From Drechmeria coniospora (lineage: Eukaryota; Ascomycota; Sordariomycetes; Hypocreales; Ophiocordycipitaceae), in assembly GCF_001625195.1 (NCBI RefSeq), contig NC_054389.1, positions 8,056,520-8,120,519 of the forward strand: a stretch of DNA of 64,000 bases, in the 5' to 3' direction. Each line of letters starts with the position of its first letter. Positions within the stretch are counted from its first letter, which is position 1. Positions 31,124 through 41,818 of this stretch are shown piece by piece. The notes beneath the pieces were generated by a model, which searched no databases, was not told the origin of the DNA, and was given only the letters and a program-made list of their open reading frames with translations. A program made the translations under genes and the position numbers.

Positions 31124-34100
31124 TTCTTGCCGCCCCGGTCTTCGTCTTCCAAGGCGCTCTCGCGATCTCGCTTCTTGGCCTTCTTTTCCAACTCGTCCCA
31201 GTCCTCGCCTTCCTCGTCGCTGTCGAGCTCGGCGTCGTCGTCGTCGTCGTCGCTCGCGTTGCTTCCAAAGTCGGAGCCTTCCTCGCTCGACTCGCTGGCC
31301 TCGTCGAGCTCCTCGTCATCAATCTCAAATGCCGACTCCTGCTCCGACTCCTCCGAGCCGCCTTCGTCGTCCGAGTCGGCCTGCAGGAACGACCAGCCGC
31401 CGTCGACGAAGAACTGGTGCGTGTCCGACGTCACCGTCTTCATGATGGTGGGCCAGTTGAGGTTGAGGGGGCCTTCGGTGAAGGCGATGTCGGACGAGTC
31501 GAGGAAGTCCTTAACCTGGTCGAGGTACTCGACCGGTATGGTGTTGACGTGGTACGGCGCTCGGGTAAAGTCCTTGAAGATGAAGACCATGTCGAAATTC
31601 TTCAGGCCAAACTGCACGCGCTCGAGGTGGGCCACCTCGATGTCCTCGATGGTGACGACCATGAAGGGAGGCTCGACGACCTGGATGAGGCAGTCGGTCG
31701 TCGGCTGAACGAAGACGTTGCTGCGGAAGGGCACTCCAAAGAAGCCCAGATCTCGGATCGGCATGTCGACCTCGATGCCTTCGTTGCGGCCCGCCTCGGC
31801 AATCTTCTGGGAGAAGCCCTGGAAGAGGCGGTCCAGCTCGGTCCGGCGTCGGCGCTCCTCCTGCTCGGCCTCGAACTCGTCCTCGTCGCCGTACCGATAT
31901 TTCCGCTTGCGGTTCCCCGTCTCGTCGAACTGAATGTCCGTCGCCTCGCGGTAGAACTGCACGTCCTTGGTCTTCTTCTTGTTGCCCACCATGATGGGGT
32001 CCTTGAGGTGGATGTGGATGATGACGATGAGCTCGTGCTGGCAGGGTTGGAAGAAAAGGTGCTTGACGTTGGAGAAGAGCACGTCGACGCGATGCTGCGC
32101 GTTCAGCGGCGACTGATAGCGAATACCGTTCTGGTGGATCTCGACCTTGCCGGGAACGCGCTTGCCCTCCATGGCCGGTCGGATGAAGACGTTGTCGAGA
32201 ACGGCGGGCCTTCGATCTGTCGGACGGTCAGGTCAGCTGGCGGCCATGGGCCCGCGGCCATGACGGACGGGGCGGTGGGATTGTAGCTCACTTCGAATCT
32301 CCATCAGCTTGTCCTGCTCCACAACGTCCTCCATGTCCTTCTTCTCCTGCTCCTTCTTGTTCGCGTCGCGCTTGATGTTGGCGATCTGGGTGGCGATCTC
32401 GTTGTACCGGTCACCGTTGGCCGACCGGAAGGTCAGGCTCCGAACGAAGTGGGCGGAGACGTCCTCGAAGGGCTGGTGGTCGTCCTTCCTGCCGACGCCC
32501 TGGCCTGGGGAGAGGAAGTTGATGCGCAGAAAGGCGAAGTCGCCCTCGTCGCTCTTGCTCGCGTTCTTGATGGTGTTGATGTGGAAGGGCACTGGCCGGC
32601 CGAGGATGGGGAGGACGACGGTGCTGTTCTTGGCGTCGACGACGATCTCAAGGTTCTTGATCTTCGGGGGGAACTGATCGTCGCGCTTGTAGGATTCGAA
32701 GCGCTTGAACTTTTTGACCTCGGCGCCGTTCTTGCCAGTGGTGGAGACGGAGAAGCGGGCGAGGCCCTCCTTTTGCTTCTTCGTGGCCAGCTCCTTCTGA
32801 TGCTCGCGTCGCTTCTGGTCCGAGTCGTCGACGACTTGGGTGATGCGCTCGGACCGGAGCCTCGTGTTGGTGATGTTCTTGGTCGCGACGGCGCCCACGC
32901 GCGAGTCCTTCCTCTCCTTCCTCGGCGCCGGCTCGGCCTCTTCGTCGTCCTTGAAGAAGAAGGAGTTGGCGTCGGCGCTGGTGGGGGCCTCGGCGGTGAA
33001 GACGACGGGCTCGGCCGTGGTGACGCGCACGGTGTCGGTGAGGACGAGCGAGTACTGCTTGCTGCTCTTGTCCTGCGGTTGCGGGTTGTCGATGGCTTGG
33101 AAGCCCGTGTGGATGATGAGCGTCATGCCGTCCTTGAGCGTGCGCGCGTTCTTGGCGTTGAGGACGAGGGTCGGGTCCCGGTTCTCGAGGCCGACGCCCC
33201 AGCCGACGTTCTTGAGAAAGTGCTTCTCCATCTCGGGCTTGCGGCTCCTGATGATGGTCACGGCCTTGGCGTAGACGTCCTTGGCGGCCATGCCGTCGCG
33301 GATCTCCTTGAGGATGGTGCTGTGGATCATGTAGAGCAGCTTGTAGTTGCTCTCCTGCGACTTGTTGGGGTCGACGAGGTAGGTGCGGGCGATGGTGGAG
33401 CAGTAGGACTTGTAGCGCAGGCCGAGGGCGGCGATGATGATGCCGGCGTGCAGGTTGTCGTCGTTGGGCTCGACGGCGAAGCGGAGATCGTACTTGCCGC
33501 CGCTCTGGATGGACGGGCCGAGGATCCAATCGAGCTGGGCCGGGTCCAGGTCGGAGGGAAGCTTGGCCTTGCCGGGCAGCTCGACGGTCCGCCAGAACTT
33601 GTCGTCGTCGAGCTTCTTGTCGACGCGCTCGGCGAGGGCCGAGTGGGTGACCTTTTTCTCGGCGTCGAGGATGCTGCTCATCTCGTCGAGGAAGTAGGGC
33701 GTCATGAGGGCGACGCAGGCCTTGGAGGCGGCACGCATGGCGCGCAGCTCGCTCTCGTCCTTGACGGCGAAGGCGTGGGTCGAGAGGGCCGTGGAGACGT
33801 CGACCTCGGAGACGTCCTTGCACCGGTCGGCAAAGACGCGCTTCCACTCGTCGACAAAGGGGCCCTTGGAGGTGTCACGGGCGATGGTGCCGACCTTGTC
33901 CTGCAGGCGGCGGCGGCGTCAGCGACGGGCGGAGGGGAGGGGATGCGGCGTGACGGAACTGACGCCGGCGGCCTTGATCTTGTCGGCGATGCCGACGAAG
34001 AGCTCCTCGTTCTCGGCGGCATCCTTGCCTCGGACGAGGACCTCGATGGGGAAGCGACCGCCCTTGAGCTGGTCGAGATGCTTCGCTAACGCACGCACGC

Positions 34101-34494
34101 ACCGTCAGCTCGGAGCCCGCAGGGTCGGGGGAGCAGCGGAGGCGTACCCTTTTTCTGCGTCGTCAGGATGTAGAGGGTGTCGACGGTGAGGAGCATGAGC
34201 GTCGTCGGGAACTCGTATCCGAGCAGCCAAAACTGGCGGCGGCGTCGACCGTCGTCAGTATCTTCGGTCCCTCGGGCCGACTGGGCCTCGCGGACGAGGC
34301 GGCAGCAGAGCACTCACGTGAATCGCGTTGTTCTTGTGGAACTCGGGAATCTCCTCGACCTTGCCCATCATGATGACGATGGAGCCGGCGCCGCCGAAGA
34401 GGCCATCCTTGCCGCGCAGGTCATTCTTCCAGGCGGACACGAAGTGGGCGATGCGTTCCTGGAAGAGCTTGCCGTCGATCTTGATCTCGGCCAT
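31108..34494 (-). CDS. SPT16: FACT complex subunit SPT16
   Basis: A histone chaperone. With Pob3 it forms FACT, which loosens and rebuilds nucleosomes during transcription and replication in the nucleus. Five exons: 34318-34494, 34148-34232, 33964-34085, 32292-33900, 31108-32216, all GT-AG and in phase, with introns of 63-85 nt. The product is 1033 residues, close to the yeast length. Order: N-terminal aminopeptidase-like domain (ELVNS-free pita-bread fold, for example [20 protein letters not shown] and [20 protein letters not shown]), dimerisation domain ([20 protein letters not shown] to [20 protein letters not shown]), tandem PH-like middle domain ([40 protein letters not shown]), and the acidic C-terminal histone-binding tail ending KKKRRH. 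As usual for Spt16, the peptidase fold lacks metal ligands. A 73-bp duplication starts inside its last codons. Confidence 0.98.
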
Positions 34495-35640
34495 CGTCAG
34501 TGGATGAGCGCGCTCGCCGACGATGGGTTGAGGCGAGAGGGGGGAGGGATGTCCGTCGACGTCGGAGGCGTGGTTGGGAGGATGGAGGGCTCGGCCACGA
34601 CGCGCGAGAAAGTCGTCGCGTAAATGGGCAGAGAGCTCCGGAGAACCATCACGTGACGCGAACGCGCGCTTTCGCCGCCGCAGCATTGGTGAGCTTGGCG
34701 ACATGACGGGGCGACGGGCACGGGACGACGACGGCACGGGACGACGACGTCGCAGAACATGGGCCTCTGGCGTAACAGGTACAAGACGGCACGGCTCCGT
34801 GCCAAGATCAAGATGCATCGAATCCCCGAGCGAAACCGGAGGCAAGCGTGCCGAGCGGCGGCGGCGTCGTGACATGGGCATGGACGAAAGGCAGACACTC
34901 GCAGAGCACCCGGACCAGCAACGGCTCGTCAGGCAACAGAGCTGCCGGTAGGACTACGTCGACACGGTGGCGAGGACGTGCATGATTGTGCTCGGCAGGC
35001 GTCATGACACCAGGCGTGGCCATGGGCAGCCGGTTTGCGCTTGGTGGCCTACCCAGCACCTGGTGGCCTACCTAGCACTCGAATACGGGCATACGGCATG
35101 GACCTATGGGCGAGACCACCGAGAAGATGCTCGCTCCGTACCGTACAGACATGTCCTCACCGCCGAGTCGACCATGATGGCCGTTGGGCTGCATCGTTTT
35201 CGAGCGCGACGCAGCGAAGCCGACTCTGCATCGAGAAGTGGCCATGCATGGCAAGCACCGGCGAGGGTCGATTCAACGTCGCGCGGCCGGCCAACTCGTC
35301 CATGTCTTCGAGGACGAATAGCTCGTCCAGCCGACACGACCGACGACGTGCACAGGCATGCGTTTGATGGGCAGCGACGGAATAGAGTCGGGGCTTGAGG
35401 AGCTAGCAATTTTCAACATGGCATACCTCGGCGAGGTGTAGGGGGAATCACGGCGCATGTACAGTACATGTACAGTATTTAAGTACAGTGCTGCATACAG
35501 GTACAAGTACGTGTGCTGTAGATGCAAGTTTAATAAGTACTGTACCTAGTAGGCACGGAGTACTCCGTACTGTACGGAGTATACGTGCAAGCACCAAGTT
35601 CTAGGTAGCTGTGAGTACTGTAAGTACTTGCAGTACAAGC

Positions 35641-35827
35641 AGTGACAACTGGGGATTAATATTGTTACGAATGGTACTCCGTACAGTGACAACTGGGGAT
35701 TAATATTGTACGAATGGTACAGTGACAACTGGGATTAATGTTGTACGAATGATACAGTGACAACTGGGGATTAATATTGTACGAATGGTACAGTGAGGAC
35801 CGGGGATTATCATTGTTACGAATGGTT
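35641..35827 (+). repeat. 36-bp tandem array, five copies
   Basis: Units read GTGACAACTGGGGATTAAT followed by ATTGTACGAATGGTACA. The first and last units carry small insertions or substitutions. Confidence 0.92.
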
Positions 35828-36609
35828 TAGTACTGTACGCCTGCTTTCTTGCCTCGTCGGCGGCTATACTGCACATGTATTGCAAGTAAATACATCTCCT
35901 TGTACTCCGTGCCAGTACACTGAACTTGGTACGGCAACCCTAATACTTGTACACCCACCAATATAATATAGTACCTTGGTATTCAGGTTGAGGCCCTACA
36001 TGCAATTACTCGTACGCCGTTTTGCACTGCCGCTTCAGAGCGGACAAGTATCATGGCCGATACGACAAGGTGCATTCATACCCGAGCACTCCCGAAACCA
36101 GACATTCTGCACCATGCTTGTCGGCATACTTGGGTGTCCTCTGGCCACTGGGGCATCCACTCCGTGGTCTGGAACTGCGTAGACACTGGACACTGATGGC
36201 GAAATTTGGGCTTTGAGGAGATTGACACGGGTAGAAAAACAGCATGACTACTCCGTACGTATTGCTCCGAACTTGCTTGGCTAGATTGACACAATGCTGC
36301 GAGTCATTTCGCCCAAAATTCGAGGACTGTACGGAGTAGCTTGTGCATGTTGTGCCAGCACAGTATTACAAGCATTTGCAATGCATCATTGGCCATTACG
36401 TACAAGTATAGTACTTGCAAGGCAGATGTGGAGCATAAGTACGGAGTACATGGTCATTATTTTAGCCGGTGAGGACAATTACTTACTCACTTAGGTGCAA
36501 GTACGGAGCCCATGGGAGTCTACTTAATAATACCTAGTAGGGAACAATTGTGCTGTGCTCCGTAAGTAAGTACATGTACAAGAACTGTGGATGTGTACGG
36601 AGTATAATA

Positions 36610-36683
36610 GTCACTCGACAAAGGTGACGATTCAGTTTTGGTTGGGCTACTCCTACAAATTGAATCGACATTTTTGCCACCCG
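36610..36683 (+). mobile_element. MITE copy 2
   Basis: Same ends and internal ACGATTCA/TGAATCG pair as copy 1, flanked by TA on both sides (36608-36609 and 36684-36685). It lies 1.3 kb upstream of the first secreted paralogue. Confidence 0.85.
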
Positions 36684-37957
36684 TACGTAGTTGTATACGT
36701 GCCTGTACTTGCATGTAATTACAGTAATACTTCAATTTACCCAAGTCCGTGATATTACCTGCATGTACGGAGTACTTACACCTACTTAGTACTTACCTGC
36801 GATAAACGGCCTAAGTACAGTGCGGAGTACGTAAGCACAGCTCCGAGTACTTGCAAGGACATGGAATATAATACATGTCAAGTCATCTCGGGTACAAGTA
36901 ATGCAAAGTACATGTACGCCTACAGTACAGTAAGTATGTGCAGCTACCGTACGGAGTACTGTAGTCGGAATTGTAATTAGTGTACACAAACTGCACCATG
37001 CACATCTATTGTGCGTACCTGTTCTTGCTCAACCACCAGCACGTTATTTGTGCCTACCGACACCTACAACTAAGTACATGCTGGAGTAAGTACTTAATGT
37101 ACCGAGTGCTGGCACATGCACGGCTGCCATCCTCCGCCCACCCATGGCCTGACGCATGGTGTGAGGCCCCAACACGTTGCCGCTCCGAGTAAGTACAGGT
37201 AAGACTATATATGCAAGCATTCCGGACATTTACGGAGCGCCGAGTACTTGCTGTGCCGTCTTCCGTACATGCACATCTAAGTATGTGTATGTGTACTTGG
37301 GTAGGTAACTTGCTCATAATATACTTATTAATAGTGGCCAGCCCGCACTTGTACTTGCACTTGCATGTATTATTAATACGTGTACGGATACTTGTACTTG
37401 GTATACTTAAGTACAGCATGTGCGGAGGAATAGATCTCGGCTGCTCCATCGGCGTTGGACAATCCACAGTGAATCATGGTAATAACAGGTGCCGTTGCGA
37501 GTCTGCATACCAAAGTACTTACTTGCACCTATACGCCACAGGCACAACCAAGTATGATCGGTGCACGCAGCATGGTCAACCCAGTGCCGTGCACATGCGC
37601 AGAGTCATGTCTGCATGTTTTTGGAGAGTATTGTCATGGTTCTCAACCGGCGTGGGTACAAGCATCCGTGATGCCACCCAAGTAGTACTCGGCAGCGCAC
37701 GCTTAGGGACCGACAACCACAACTGCAGCGCACACGTACATACGCTGGCTGTACCGGGACAAGTACTTACCAAGTCGGCCACTGATACTAGACAAGGTGC
37801 GGCGCCCATGCTCGTACGAGAAAGAACTTGCGGGCAAATGTACAAAAGTACCGTACGTACTATAGACAAGTATGCCTCGCGAAACGATTTAAATAAACCG
37901 ACATGCTCGTCATGGTCGCTTCGTCACGACGCCTCCAACCTGTCCTCCTCGACGACG

Positions 37958-38503
37958 ATGAAGGTCGCCGGCGCCATCGTGCTCGCCACCTGCGCCCTCG
38001 CTGCCGGCACCGCCAATCCGTTCGACGCCAGCCTCGACGACATCTGGCGCCAGACAAAGCGGCTCGCCTTCAAGACCGAGCCGCCCTTTAATTCGAGCCG
38101 GTTCGACTCGGAATCCCGGGCCCTCGCCGAGGCTGTCATCGATGGCATCACAAATCTTGAGCTTCACTCACATGCCCCGGCCGATCGAGACTTTGTAGAC
38201 CGACTCGCCAGAATCCTCGGATCATTAAACTACCTTCACGACCGATTGGACGGCGTCAAGTCGGACGTTGTGCAGGCTCGTGCTTGCGAAGGCGTGCACG
38301 GGGTGCTCGCATACCTCGGCGAGGTATTCCTCCATCTGACGAGGGAAATCGTCGCGACCGTGCCGGACCATGGCCTGGGCGGGGAGGTCGAGGTGGAGAC
38401 GGGAGCGATGATGCAGGTCTTGGGCGATGTGCGGTCGGACTTCTCCGAGGACAACTGCCACGCGGAGGCAAACGACGACGGCTCGGCCGCAACGCAGAGC
38501 TAG
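37958..38503 (+). CDS. Small secreted protein, paralogue family member 1
   Basis: Intronless, 181 residues. The signal peptide MKVAGAIVLATCALAAGTA is followed by a mature helical protein. Features shared with the genes at 39.9 and 43.3 kb are a RF-x3-S region (SSRFDSESRALAEAV), the motif LHSHAPADRDF, the block VVQARACEGVHGVL, the block LTREIVATVP, and a final SEDNC. Two Cys in the mature chain (ACEG and DNC) are conserved in position across the three and could form one disulfide. The tail after the second Cys is variable and Ser/Ala-rich. An AT-rich TTTAAATAAA lies about 65 bp upstream. The family is not one I recognise. A weak general resemblance to small helical cell-wall or surface-binding proteins is possible. 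The in-frame extension upstream to 37211 is not coding-like. Confidence 0.75.
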   Translation: MKVAGAIVLATCALAAGTANPFDASLDDIWRQTKRLAFKTEPPFNSSRFDSESRALAEAVIDGITNLELHSHAPADRDFVDRLARILGSLNYLHDRLDGVKSDVVQARACEGVHGVLAYLGEVFLHLTREIVATVPDHGLGGEVEVETGAMMQVLGDVRSDFSEDNCHAEANDDGSAATQS

Positions 38504-39594
38504 GGGATGGGCGGGGATTTTCCCACTTGATGCTTGGAAGCGCAGCTTGCATGAATACATGTGCATCACGATGGCATGGCACGGCGCTTGGTGTGTACGA
38601 TGAGCAGTGCTTATTGCGGCGTTTGGTGTTGTGCGATGCAGTTTGACGAGTACGGCGTTCAGTGCGGTACGAGTTTGCCGCAAGCACTGCATTTTGTGGT
38701 GAATGGTAGAATCATACTGTAAAATTACTAGGCACGAGTACGAGTGCCAAGTACTAGGCTGAGACTTCGGACAGTGTACTTCAAGTACAGAGCATGGGAC
38801 GGAGAACAGTGTACAGCACAGAGGATGAGTACGGAGGACGGTGCACTGTAACAAGTACGAATACGGAGGACGGTGCACTGTAACAAGTACGAGTACGGAG
38901 GACGGTGTATTGTAAAAGTACGAGTACGGAGGACGGCGCAAGTACTGTAAAGTACGAATACGGAGGACGGTGCACTGTAACAAGTACGAGTACGGAGGAC
39001 GGTGTACTGTAAAAGTACGAGTACGGTGGACGGTGTATTGTAAAAGTACGAGTACGGAGGACGGCGCAAGTACTGTAAAGTACGAATACGGAGGACGGTG
39101 CACTGTAACAAGTACGAGTACGGAGGACGGTGTACTGTAAAAGTACGAGTACGGTGGACGGTGTATTGTAAAAGTACGAGTACGGAGGACGGCGCAAGTA
39201 CTATAAAAGTACGAGTACGGAGCACAGTGGCACGAGTGCAGAGCACTACAGAGCTAGCTCCGCGTCAAATTCTGGGACAGGTACTGATAGGCACACCCAA
39301 GTCATGTCGGCCGAGCAATGGCAACCCCCGTTCCGCATGGGCACCAGCACATGAGCACCATCACATGGGTCAACTTACGTACAGGTACGGAATCGTATCG
39401 ACAATACAGTACGTGTGCCTGTGCCGTGGATGTACCGTACGGAGCACGGCTCATGGGCAAGGGCAGGTAAACAGCACTTACCTAGTACGTATGCCTCCCA
39501 GCACCCGTGCACTGTAGATGCACTGCAAGTACTGCACGCACCTGTACGCCGTAGGTGCACCCCGCATCTACTTGGACGTACTCGAGTATTACTA
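38504..39594. other. Spacer with a higher-order repeat array
   Basis: Apart from the array at 38783-39235, this spacer holds no supported gene. Long minus-strand frames over the array are products of the repeat. Confidence 0.7.
38783..39235 (+). repeat. Minisatellite with 128-bp higher-order unit
   Basis: Basic units of 35-45 bp contain AAGTACGAGTACGGAGGACG and GTGCACTGTAAC- or GTGTATTGTAAA-type ends. Variants succeed each other in fixed order, so the block starting GGTGTATTGTAAAAG recurs at 38904, 39032 and 39160, exactly 128 bp apart. Confidence 0.93.
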
Positions 39595-39674
39595 CAGTGA
39601 CTCGACAAAAGTGACGATTCAGCTTTGCTGGTGCTGCTCGCACAAATTGAATCGACATTTTTGCCACCCCACTG
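39595..39674 (+). mobile_element. MITE copy 3 (80 bp, TA duplication on both sides)
   Basis: The clearest copy. TA at 39593-39594 and 39675-39676 brackets an element with CAGTG at the left end and CACTG at the right end, terminal inverted repeats of about 27 bp and a short centre. It lies 262 bp before the second secreted paralogue. Confidence 0.92.
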
Positions 39675-39820
39675 TACATGAGGCAATTGCATGTATGCTG
39701 GCACCGACATGGAGAGGTACGAGTAATTAATTACCTTCATCTCCTAGTACGTAAGTGCAGCTGTGCTCATCTACCGTCGCCGCCGCGCTCGCAGGCACTC
39801 TCGGTGCATCGTCGGAAAAG

Positions 39821-39828
39821 TATATAAT
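39821..39828 (+). promoter_or_regulatory. TATA box of secreted paralogue 2
   Basis: TATATAAT 109 bp before the ATG at 39937, the only such word in the spacer. Confidence 0.55.
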
Positions 39829-39936
39829 CCCTGCAAAGTCGTCCAAGGCATCCAACGACGGCCGCTTCGTCGTCGTCGCTCCGCCGCTGCTCTTCCCACG
39901 CTTTTGGACGCCTTGGTCATACCGTCCTCCTTCGCA

Positions 39937-40509
39937 ATGAAGTTCACCAACGCCCTCCTACTCGCCACCAACGCCTTCGCCGCCGCCGCCGAGCGTGGAA
40001 TACCGACGTTGAACGACGGCTTGGGAGCAATCCAGGAGGGCGCGAAGGAGTTGGGGTTCCAGGCCATCGACTTCAATGCCGACCGTTTCTACGAATACTC
40101 CGACCTGCTCCTCAAGGCTCTCACGACGGGAAGGAAAATAGTGGAACATCACCGACACCCGCCGGCCAACGCGTCCTTTCTCCTGCGGCTTGACCATGTC
40201 GAGGGGGCATTTCGATTCCTCGGACTTCAGCTGCAGCACGAAAGGGGGGCCATCGTCGAGGCTCGTGCCTGCCAGGACATGCGCGGGGTGCTCGAAACGA
40301 TTTGTTCCGAATGCACAAAACTTGGCCGCGAAATCGTCGTCTACGTACCCGCCCCGGACCCTCGCGTGAAGGAGTCCATGGAAGCAAACATGTCCCGGCT
40401 CCAACAGGTCTTGGACGACATCACGTCGGGCTTGTCGGAAGAGAAGTGCGTCGCGCCGGCGGCGGAAGCGACGGCCAAGACGGGTTCGGCAAGAGATTAC
40501 ACGCACTGA
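39937..40509 (+). CDS. Small secreted protein, paralogue family member 2
   Basis: Intronless, 190 residues. Signal peptide MKFTNALLLATNAFAAAAE. The mature part has NADRFYEYSDLLLKAL, VEHHRHPPANASF, IVEARACQDMRGVL, LGREIVVYVPAPDP, and QQVLDDITSGLSEEKC. These correspond one-to-one to blocks in the paralogues at 37.96 and 43.26 kb. The region between signal peptide and RF motif (IPTLNDGLGAIQEGAKELGF) aligns better with member 3 than with member 1. There is an extra Cys pair (ICSEC) not found in the others. One N-glycosylation site (NASF) is present. Predicted all-alpha, extracellular; function unknown. The separate short exon-like sequence upstream is not needed because the ATG directly starts the signal peptide. 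Confidence 0.8.
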   Translation: MKFTNALLLATNAFAAAAERGIPTLNDGLGAIQEGAKELGFQAIDFNADRFYEYSDLLLKALTTGRKIVEHHRHPPANASFLLRLDHVEGAFRFLGLQLQHERGAIVEARACQDMRGVLETICSECTKLGREIVVYVPAPDPRVKESMEANMSRLQQVLDDITSGLSEEKCVAPAAEATAKTGSARDYTH

Positions 40510-41158
40510 GCGAGCGTGCACGGAAATGCACCTACGTACCTATTGACTATTAGTTGTCGTGGTACGTACATGCAGCAGTGGGGAGCTGGAATACACCCGC
40601 CCGATGGACCAGGCTTTTTTAATGTACAGTACGGAGTCCTCTGTGTAGTTAACTAGCTTGGCTAGATGAAAAACTAGTACTAACCTAAGCAGATTCCCGA
40701 ATTGGGCCAGACCCGTGGGACAATCCCCGAGACACGGTGGGATTAATAGGGTGGCCGCCCTGGGGATAGGATGGCCCTGGGATTCGGGTGGCCCTGGGAT
40801 TAGGGTGGCCCTGGGATTAGGGTGGCCCTGGGATTATGATGGCCCTGGGACTCGGGTGGCCCTGGGATTCGGGAGGCCCTGGGATTAGGGTGGCCCTGGA
40901 ATTCGGGTGGCTCTCCCATCGAGCGGCGTAATCGGGTCAACTTACGTACAAGTACGGAGTGCTCCGTAATATCAATGACTCCCCAACACCTAGTAATACT
41001 TGCTGTACTTGCAGCGACCAGTGCTGTAATACTTGCACCGCAACCGCACCTGCGGTACACCTACCAGTACCCCCCTCCTCGCGAGTTCTTTGCACGCTCC
41101 ATCCCCCCTCGTCACCACCACCACCACCACCACCACCACCGTTGCCATTCCATCCATC
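40510..41158. other. Spacer with GGCCCTGGGATTAG repeat
   Basis: Besides the array at 40737-40911, the spacer contains a CAC microsatellite at 41113-41143 in the leader of the next gene. No additional gene. Confidence 0.65.
40737..40911 (+). repeat. 17-18-bp array GGTGGCCCTGGGATTAG
   Basis: About ten units differing mostly at the GATTAG/GATTCG/GACTCG position. Some unit junctions create GGATTAGGG, which resembles one telomere unit, but there is no run of TTAGGG. Confidence 0.9.
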
Positions 41159-41818
41159 ATGGCGCCCATCCTTATTGCCCTACTCCTTGTCGGCTCTGCC
41201 GTTGCACACATGGGCTACTCGTTGTCCTACATCGACGAGAATGTGAAAAAGTGCATGGACGATTCAAAGGCGCAGAAATGGTGGACGATTGATCACTTCG
41301 AGTTTTCCGCATCCGTTGATTCCTATAATGCACCAGACGCCTCCGCCCGCTTCAAGTCATCCCGCACGGCAGGCTTCGTCAACTTTACCCTTACCCATCC
41401 CTCGGTTCCGCAAAAGGCCTACTGTACGGAAAATATCAGCGAGAATCTCCCCTCGTACTCGCGCAACACATTCGACGACTTTACTCGAGGCAGAACGATC
41501 CACTCGTGCAGCATTCCCGCTGGCGGCGGAAGCATGGCAAGCTTTAGCATCAACGCTGCGTCGGGCGAGCTTCACATTACCCACCGCTGGAACTGCCCCG
41601 ACAAGAGCAATTGGTTCGACAAGTCCTTTGAAGCAACCGGGACGGCAAAGCTTAGATGTAGCAGCAGTAGGACGAAGATTAGGCAGCAGAGGAAGCAAGG
41701 CGAGGCCGATGACTCGAGCCGTTCGATACGCTGCGAGCCTACTACTTTGCAGGTGCCCATACGTCAGCTCGAACATCGTAATGGGCCTTGGAAAAAGGGG
41801 ACCATATATTTCCTGTAG
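41159..41818 (+). CDS. Small secreted Cys-containing protein, possibly Alt a 1-like
   Basis: Intronless frame of 219 residues with signal peptide MAPILIALLLVGSAVA. The mature part reads WWTIDHFEFSASVDSY, AGFVNFTLTH, KAYCTENIS, IHSCSIPAGGGSMASFSIN and GELHITHRWNCPDKS. This W-x-[VI]-x-x-F start with a beta-rich body and spaced Cys recalls fungal Alt a 1-like (AA1-like) secreted proteins. That assignment is by eye and tentative. Residues 178-207 (after KLRC) are Arg/Ser-rich and unlike the rest. They may be a retained intron or a decayed segment, since the end NGPWKKGTIYF again looks like the family. It is not a paralogue of the three proteins around it but shares the secreted context. Confidence 0.65.
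   Translation: MAPILIALLLVGSAVAHMGYSLSYIDENVKKCMDDSKAQKWWTIDHFEFSASVDSYNAPDASARFKSSRTAGFVNFTLTHPSVPQKAYCTENISENLPSYSRNTFDDFTRGRTIHSCSIPAGGGSMASFSINAASGELHITHRWNCPDKSNWFDKSFEATGTAKLRCSSSRTKIRQQRKQGEADDSSRSIRCEPTTLQVPIRQLEHRNGPWKKGTIYFL

Larger units (their letters stand above)
34495..37957. other. Gene-poor, GTAC-rich stretch before the secreted-protein cluster
   Basis: From 35.4 kb on, the DNA is very rich in TACGGAGTA/TACTCCGTA, TGTACA and AAGTACTT words. One 36-bp array and one MITE are listed separately. No coding frame is supported. Confidence 0.6.

Noticed and set aside
32449..34089. 546-codon plus-strand frame
   Set aside because: Antisense of SPT16 exons and crosses true introns; Val/Leu/Gly-rich shadow of the GC-rich sense codons.
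35641..35827. Regular repeats that could suggest a CRISPR array
   Set aside because: Units are directly adjacent with no unique spacers, and the genome is eukaryotic; it is a minisatellite.
37211..37957. N-terminal extension of secreted paralogue 1
   Set aside because: The ATG at 37958 opens a good signal peptide; the upstream part is GTAC-rich and not protein-like.
38728..39246. Minus-strand frame of repeated PPYSY peptides
   Set aside because: A product of the 128-bp repeat array; three frames stay open because unit lengths and stops are repeated, not because of coding selection.
40737..40911. Interstitial telomere tract
   Set aside because: Only isolated GGATTAGGG words at unit junctions; no consecutive TTAGGG units.
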